Below, one piece after another: positions 57,889 to 64,000 of a stretch of DNA of 64,000 nucleotides. The notes under the pieces were generated by a model. That model saw only the letters and a list, made by a program, of their open reading frames with translations. It ran no database searches and was not told the DNA's origin. Origin of the DNA: Brachionus manjavacas (Eukaryota > Rotifera > Eurotatoria > Ploima > Brachionidae); NCBI GenBank assembly GCA_019054805.1, contig JAHQIY010000032.1:124001-188000 (forward strand). Reading direction: 5' to 3'. Both the position numbers and the translations under genes were made by a program. Every line of letters starts with the position of its first letter. The first letter of the stretch is position 1.

Positions 57889-58063
57889 TTTGAAGCCATG
57901 CCATTTGTTCGGCTTCTGTACAGCTTACCAATTCGCTGTCGTCATCTAATCTCTTGATTACATTCTCAAAAGACCCATTTTGTGTCTTTATTAAGTGTAC
58001 GAGCTCTTGTACACTAAGTTTATCATGGTAATCTTTTGAAATGGGTACCATAAAAAATATCAT
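57833..58063 (-). CDS. Gag N-terminus starting inside the 5' LTR
   Basis: An ATG at 58,063 opens MIFFMVPISKDYHDKLSVQE and KTQNGSFENVIKRLDDDSEL, crosses the LTR end at 57,917 and stops at 57,833. The 3' LTR carries the same frame (51,103 onward), also open to its end. The first 49 or so codons are thus LTR-encoded, which is unusual for Ty3/gypsy. Confidence 0.5.
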   Translation of the reverse strand: MIFFMVPISKDYHDKLSVQELVHLIKTQNGSFENVIKRLDDDSELVSCTEAEQMAWLQNVQNSGKPKKLLIELLFK

Positions 58064-58359
58064 CTCTTTATCGCTGCTACCAATTGTAACCGGTTTATAA
58101 TAAACAATGTTTAATCCTTTAAAAGCTTTATTTAAGTTATTGAACGTTCTGAAGTTCTAAGAATGGAATTCTTATTTATACCTATATGCTCGTGTCAAGA
58201 ACACGAGCTTATAATTAAATCAAGATGTAAGCTAAGTGCTTAATGTATCTGTCAGCATTTCGAAGCGTCTAACTTCTGAGATACGTGACAATTATAATTC
58301 TTTCTTATCTTTGTGCATCAATTGACAAACTGATGAATAAGTGATTGTTCAGGGTAACA
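57917..58359 (-). repeat. 5' LTR, element 2
   Basis: 443 bp, the same length as the 3' LTR, and TG...CA bounded. The sequence immediately inside (GAAGCCGAAC on the minus strand) does not start with the TGG expected of a tRNA primer-binding site; the first TGG is about 14 nt further in. Confidence 0.95.
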
Positions 58360-58362
58360 TAT

Positions 58363-59955
58363 TTTATTGATGAGCAATTGTTAAGTCTTCTGCTTTTATA
58401 AAGAGTTCTGCGTAGAATTTGTTGAAAAAAAATTTTATTCAAAAAAGAATTAGCTTTAAAAAAAATGATTAGAATATAAATGAATAAATTCAATTTATAC
58501 TGTATTTTTTTTATTTTTCTACTTAATTTATTTTTTAATTTTTTTTTCTATGAACTTAATCAAATTTTATAAATAAAAGAGCTGGTGTTCCATGATTGAC
58601 CTACCCAGCCAGAATGAATAAATTCTCCGGTAAAACATTAATTTTGCTAGTAAAATGAAAAATTACCAGTAGAAAGAAATAAAGGTCATTCCTGAATACC
58701 TTTTGAAAAAAAAAGCGTGTAAAAATGGCAAAAAAAATAAAAAAACTTTTGCTTTGACTAATGACCGTTCACCAAAAAGTTGACGGTATTTTTATAGTTT
58801 TTATTGAATAAAACAGCATGCTAATTTGCTTGCTTTGGATTGTTAGCGGTTTCTTTTTTTATTGATGGGTACCACAGTTGACTTAATTATTTTCCTGTTT
58901 TTCAAGATACAGTAAGATCTCCTTTTTAGAAGAAAAAAATTAAATCATCATACGTGTTTTTATAAGGTCATAAGTTCAAAATTAAGATTTATAATCCATG
59001 TTCTTACATTCTAGCTTATTAACGCTTTTAAAATAAAATAACCTAATTACTTTCTAATTTTAATTAATATAATAAGGAAAATTCTATTATTTTTTTCACA
59101 ATTGCTAAAATGTCAAAAGTCAAATCTATGTGCGTTTTTTTTTTTTATTAGTTAGGACTTGGACTTCAATTTTATTTGTTATGTCTTGAACTAGACCTCC
59201 AAAATAAATTGCTGGAACGGTAAAAAATTTATGTGCCCGTGATCATGACTGATCAATGCTCATTTTACTGTTCCTCTTAATTATTTTGACGGCCTTGTTT
59301 AAGTCATGGTTACTAAAATTAAAGTCCAAGTTCGGTATTTGAGTTAATTTAAGACTTGTGACTCTTATGCAACTCCTCTTTTAATATTTTTAATTTTTTT
59401 AAAGTTTTTATTTTTCTGCATGGCTTTAATCCAGACTTGTTATTAAGTCAGAGTTTTAAGTCTAAGTGACAAAAAATTAAGTCAAAATTATGACTTAACT
59501 TAGTTTTTTTTTTTACGTCAAGTCAATAACTTAAAATTTTTATTTTTTTTTGACAAATTCATCAAATAAATTATTCTGAATTTCCATTTTCGTACAGTAA
59601 TTGTTCTAGGAAAAATTAATTTTAATGGAAGATCACAAAAATTTCTACCTAATTCTCAACTACTCTAAAAATAATTTTTCCAATCATCTATAATTGCTTA
59701 ACATGGTCGTGAGATTTTTTTTCCACTCAATGAATGTGAAGACTATAATGCTAAAATTGCAAGAAAAGAAATGAAATATGGTAAATCTATATGCATTAGA
59801 CAACCATAGACCATATAAATTTTATGATATAAAGCCTGATCTATCAAATTAAAATAAAAATTTGATCTAACTTCTTCATAATTTTGTCAAAAAAAATTTA
59901 AATTTTTAAGGCATTTACCTATCTTCCACAACATAATGATAAATAAAATCTTCAC
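58363..59955. other. AT-rich stretch, no gene recognised
   Basis: No recognisable open frame or repeat; several short runs of tgact/agtca (for example 59,460-59,525) are not clearly organised. Confidence 0.4.
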
Positions 59956-59959
59956 AATT

Positions 59960-60090
59960 TAACTAATTTTTTCTTAAAAATATATATTATTGAATCGAAA
60001 AAGTAAAGCGCAAAAAAAGAATGAATCGAAAAAGTGTAGCAATAAATAAAAATGAATCGTTAAAGTCAAGAATAAAAACAAAAATATATC
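59960..60090 (+). repeat. Minisatellite block, copy 1
   Basis: Three to four units of about 30 bp with the core aatgaatcgaaaaagtgtagc, preceded by taactaatttttt. Confidence 0.75.
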
Positions 60091-60478
60091 AATAAATGAT
60101 CTTTCCCAATAAAATATTTTGTTCATAAAAATCCTGCAAAACATTTAAGCAAAGTTAATATTTTTCATATTAAAATTACACTAATTTTTCAAGCAAATAA
60201 TTCTAGAATTCGAATCTTATAGAACAGTTTCAAATTCTTATTTGAGTAACTAAATATTGTGTCACCTTGAAATTTCTTGAAATTCAAGTCTTAAAAAATT
60301 TAGGTCTGTTAATTAAAATCTTCGGTCTTTAGTTGAGTCTAACTTTTTCTTATTTTTTTTTCTTAATTTTGACAAGTCTTGATTTAGAAAATATTTATGT
60401 AAAAAAAACAAAAATTAGCACATATCTTTATATGACCATTTTTATTACCTATTTTAAGAGATGTTTGATTTTTATTTA

Positions 60479-60615
60479 ACTAATTTTTCCTTAGAAATAA
60501 AAATTATCGAGTCGAAAAAGTGTAGCAAAAAATAAAAATGAATCGAAAAAGTAAACCAAAAAAAAAAAATGAATCGAAAAAGTGTAGCACAAAAATAAAA
60601 ATGAATCATAATAGA
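60479..60615 (+). repeat. Minisatellite block, copy 2
   Basis: The same unit and the same lead-in (taactaatttttccttag) as at 59,960, about 519 bp further on, indicating a local duplication. Confidence 0.75.
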
Positions 60616-61320
60616 ATAGCTTGAGAAATTATACAATTTTAGCTAATTAAAAATTAAATTAAATTATTTATTTTTTTGTTAAGCTGTCTTGAGCTAAAGC
60701 TTTTTCAGATAAAAAACAAATCAAAACTGAGAAGAAAATATTAATATAAAATAAAAAGATAAAAATTGAAAAAAGTTTAAATTAAATTCAGAGAATTGAA
60801 TAAAGAGTATGTCAATATGTCTCGTTTCGGAATCCTCTCCATACTCTTTCACCAATCTGACAACCAATGTAATAGAATTATTCAGCTCCAACATATCCCT
60901 AACCGAATTCAAAAAGTCAAATCAAGAGTGTTAGTAGTTGAATTATATTTGAGTCTCTTGGTCCATTATGTTGGACAGAGTGACATATTTTCTTAAATAA
61001 ATACTAAATAATTGATCCGTGAAAACTTAGATATCTTTTTTAATGATATGAAAACTAAAGTGATGTAAAAAAATTTTTGCATAGTTTCATTCAACATTGA
61101 TATTAGAATAGAATTTTTTGTTAAGTTAGATTTGTCAATGAAAAATATTTTATTTTCCAAATTGGTAAACTTTGGAACAAAAATTTAAAAAATATTTTAA
61201 ATATTCTGAATACAGTTAAAACAAGGTATCTTTATTGATAAAAATAAAAAAAATTTGAGTGATCAAATCAAACTTAAAACAGGACCAAATTTTCAATGCA
61301 AATCCTGTATTCCTCTTTGA
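60616..61320. other. AT-rich spacer
   Basis: Short open stretches on both strands without start context or domain; nothing supported. Confidence 0.35.
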
Positions 61321-61329
61321 TGAATAAGT

Positions 61330-61425
61330 GTCAAATAAGTTCGTCAAATTTAATAAGTCAAATAAAATAAATAAGTTTCAAATTCAAGAAAAGAAAGTGC
61401 CAAATTGTATTGTCAAATATTTTCT
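61330..61425 (+). promoter_or_regulatory. Array of GTCAAAT motifs, left flank of MULE
   Basis: Exact GTCAAAT at 61,330, 61,343, 61,357 and 61,412, with further near matches between. It is the inverse orientation of the array at 63,623-63,827. Confidence 0.6.
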
Positions 61426-61539
61426 ATAAAACGTTTGCTGAAATTAACCAAATCATAATTCCTTTCTTTTTGACTTTTAAATATATGAATATTTTACCAA
61501 AAATCGATGATTTTGATTTCACACAGTCGACTAGCTCAG

Positions 61540-63550
61540 CTCATGCTAGAAATAGGGTCAAGAAACTGATAATGACGCTGAAGACATTTGTGTTTTTTCG
61601 GAACCTGCTAAAGCTAAAGCTAAGAAAAGTCATTTGTTTTACAAAATTTACGCAACCTGCGAAAATCTTAGACAGCTTTAGTAGCAATTGATCGAGACTT
61701 TATTCAAGAGTGTTCGTAGGCCAAACTAACTAACAGTACTTGTGACGGTATGACAATTAGAAATTACTATTGAAGTATTGCCGGTAAGTTAGTTTGCCTT
61801 GTTAGGTAAAAAATTCGTCGAGATCCCGCTTCGATGAAAGTTGACATCGTTATTTCAGAGAACGAACACGAGTATCCCGAGTCAAAAGTTGGTTTAAGCG
61901 CGCCATCTAAGGCGATAGTCCGTAAGATTTACTTTTACGAAACGATAACGAGACCGTTGTGCATTCAAAGACGACTATATGAGAAAAAAATTCAAGCTCT
62001 ACCAAAGGTTACACAAATACAGACATATCTTAGAGTATTAAAGAGTGAAGAAATCGAAAACATTACAAATCTAGGTGAACTATTCAATTGGTGTAGAGCT
62101 AATGAACATTTGCCGGTTGATGACAATCGTATGTTCTGTCCAGTGTATCAGATCGATCGACACGAGGCGAAGATTACAGCACTCCGAATTTTTCTAACGA
62201 CATACAATTTGATTTCAAAAGTAACTGAAGATGGTAAATTTTTTTAATTTTTAATACATTTTTACTTTTTTATTTTTATAAATTTTTTAGTTGAATTACT
62301 AGCAGCAGACTCAACATACAAATTAGTTTGGAATGGATATAAAGATATTTTTGTTGGTTCTTGTGATCGAGAAAAAAATTCCACCCTTTTGGTATAGCAT
62401 TTACCATGTGCGAGAAAAACCAAGATTTCGAATTTTTGTTCAAGGCGCTGAAAGAATAGGCTGAATTATTATTGAATCGAGATATCAACCCAACCGTTCT
62501 ACTCGCTGATGGCGCAGAAGCAATTCACATTGGTTTTTCGAAAGTATTCAATCTAAAACAACGAATTATGTGCTGTACACACGTTAAGAATAATATTATA
62601 CTAAATACAATCGTAACCAACACTACAAACAAATGAAATTCCAACACTACAAACATATGAAATTCGACATCGTTAATCTTCAACTTTCAATCACGGAAAC
62701 TATGTTCGAAAATGCATCGAAATTGTTCTTAGAGAAATGGACAAAATTGACCCCGAATTCGAAGCATACGATAGCGCTTGGATTACATCTTCTGTAAACG
62801 GTTGGTTCGACGGAAGAGCAAAAGGCCATTCAGTCACTAACAATGCTCTCGAGTCTAACAACAAAATTATTAAGGATTTACTTGAGACAAAAACTCTAAA
62901 TTTAGCCGAATTTTTAGAAAATCTCGACAAACATGATTTCTCAACATGGTCCTTTCAGCGAAATGCTATTCGACCAGATCAAAAAATATTTTCAAAAGAA
63001 CCAAATGTATCAATTGATTACTTCAAGCGAACTTTCGCCTGGGAACTTCTAGGCCTTAAAGTAATAAAGCAGAAGCTTTCTGGTAAATCTTTTTTTTTCA
63101 TAGAGCGTACTCCGAAAAAATCAAAAACAACTCAAGTGTTAACAACAACACAAGAAGACGGCGTCAATAAAAAAAGAGGCAGACCAGGTAAAAGACCTTT
63201 AGAACAACAAGAATCAAGCAACGCGAAAATAAACGAACTAGTACCAAATGTTTTCGACAGAGATTGATGTAAAAAATTTCTTTAATTAGTTAATAAATGC
63301 GAATGGGACAATTTCCAGCAATTTCTTGAATATTTTCAAGAACTACGCATCGTTCATTTTAAAAAGATAATTGGAAGCTTAGCACATGTACATGTCCATC
63401 ATGGTTCAAACATTGCATGTGCAAGCACATCATCGGGATTGCTTATCGTGAACGTCTATTTGACAAGTTTCCTAAAGAATCTTTGTGTCTAACTTTAGGT
63501 CAAGTCGCAAATGCTGGGAGACCCAAAAAAATGACTAAAGAATTGGCAAA
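61540..63550 (+). pseudogene. MULE transposase with SWIM finger and short introns
   Basis: After an N-terminal region with frameshifts, the frame is open from 61,834. A 57 nt GT-AG intron (62,234-62,290) joins in frame to the catalytic domain. That domain reads LLAADSTYKLVWNGYKDIF (first Asp), PFGIAFTMCEKNQDFEF after a frameshift, LLADGAEAIHIGFSKVFN (second Asp), RIMCCTHVKNN and, from 62,737, NNALESNNKIIKD with the third acid. KKRGRPGKRP is AT-hook-like. Further on a SWIM finger (CTCPSWFKHCMCKHIIGIA) and NAGRPKKMTKELAK end at a GTAAGT donor at 63,551. About three frameshifts and two stops (62,458; 63,265) break it. It is a different MULE lineage from those at 10-12 and 44 kb. Confidence 0.9.
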
Positions 63551-63622
63551 GTAAGTTTTACTTTTTACATTTAAATGAAGTTTAATTTTTTTATGAATAT
63601 TTTTCTCTTTTTTTTGGTGAAT

Positions 63623-63827
63623 ATTTGACTTTTTTTTGACGAAAATTTGACTGTTATCAATAAAATTTGATACTTTCTAATTTGACATTTCTTTAATAAA
63701 TTTGACAAAAAAACATAATATTTGACGTTCTTTTTTTTAATTTGACATATTTAAATTTAACAAATGATCGAATAAAATTTGACAAAATAATTTTTTTAAA
63801 ATTTGACATTCCTTTGAAAAATTTGAC
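63623..63827 (-). promoter_or_regulatory. Array of nine ATTTGAC motifs, right flank of MULE
   Basis: Exact ATTTGAC at 63,623, 63,645, 63,680, 63,700, 63,720, 63,740, 63,777, 63,801 and 63,821, mostly 20-37 bp apart. The reverse complement GTCAAAT forms the left array, so the two arrays are inverted around the transposase. Confidence 0.7.
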
Positions 63828-63839
63828 TATAATAATATA

Positions 63840-64000
63840 CCCTTATCAAAAATGCTCATTCTACATTTCTTTTTTTTCCGAAAAAATAAAGTTTGTGAAA
63901 GAGGTGTTTCTGATTCGGAATTGGATTTAATAACTGTCTCTTTTCTTTTTCGTCTTGTTGTTGTTGGTTCTTCTTTGTTAATAATTATTTAACAATTTAA
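63840..64000. other. Window end, nothing recognised
   Basis: AT-rich sequence to the edge. Confidence 0.4.

Larger units (their letters stand above)
50957..58359 (-). mobile_element. Ty3/gypsy LTR retrotransposon with chromodomain and env-like gene (element 2)
   Basis: It has two 443 bp LTRs and, in the minus direction, Gag, protease, RT, RNase H, integrase, chromodomain, AT-hook, env-like gene, a small ORF, a purine tract and the 3' LTR. Total length is 7.4 kb. The LTRs differ at five positions by my count, so the insertion is young, yet the coding regions carry several stops and shifts. I see no clear target-site duplication. Same general plan as element 1 but clearly a different family. 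Confidence 0.95.

Noticed and set aside
50956-58362. A target-site duplication for element 2
   Set aside because: The bases outside the two LTRs (tgccc on the left, tattt on the right) do not match, so none can be claimed.

Overview
The window looks like an AT-rich invertebrate (metazoan) genome dominated by decayed and nested transposable elements. The metazoan call rests on fragments of a spectrin with an SH3 domain and of a polycystin-1-type receptor, and on genes split by very short GT-AG introns (about 50-75 nt). A rotifer-like organism would fit the short introns and the mix of SWIM-type MULEs, hAT, Tigger and env-bearing LTR elements. That is a guess from composition and content, not something the sequence proves.

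Layout. 0-3.1 kb: a minus-strand DDE transposase with two short introns, split by a 1.6 kb piece of spectrin gene. 4.3-6.1 kb: a minus-strand multi-exon coiled-coil gene with a Cys/His-rich end. 7.3-9.7 kb: a longer spectrin copy, almost identical to the first over 1.66 kb and joined to a scrap of the same transposase. 10.0-12.6 kb: a fold-back MULE derivative with 437 bp arms, next to the SWIM/AT-hook end of a second MULE. 12.6-15.3 kb: a satellite of about 250 bp, interrupted by a 60 bp minisatellite. 15.5-24.4 kb: remnants of Ty3/gypsy integrase, Tc1/mariner, hAT, and a gypsy pol followed by an LTR and then a gag start. 26.5-28.9 kb: a second coiled-coil gene. 29.3-36.6 kb: a plus-strand Ty3/gypsy element (gag, protease, RT, RNase H, integrase, chromodomain, env-like gene, 3' LTR) lying against a DUF3987-like gene (36.6-38.5 kb). 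39.4-40.2 kb: a Tigger/pogo derivative with intact ends. 41.9-43.2 kb: a polycystin-1 fragment. 43.9-45.6 kb: a MULE. 46-50.4 kb: a hAT element. 50.96-58.36 kb: a minus-strand Ty3/gypsy element with both LTRs, a chromodomain, an env-like gene and a small extra ORF. 61.3-63.9 kb: a third MULE flanked by inverted arrays of a 7-mer.

Almost every coding region carries in-frame stops or frameshifts, so most are pseudogenes. Stops of all three types occur, which argues against a reassigned code. In the host-type genes many of the stops are explained by C-to-T or G-to-A changes. The most unusual features are the spectrin fragment captured inside a transposase and duplicated with its chimeric junction, two different chromodomain-plus-env LTR elements, an LTR that encodes a Gag start, and family-specific subterminal motif arrays at MULE and Tigger ends. 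All domain calls were made by reading translations by eye; no database search was run.
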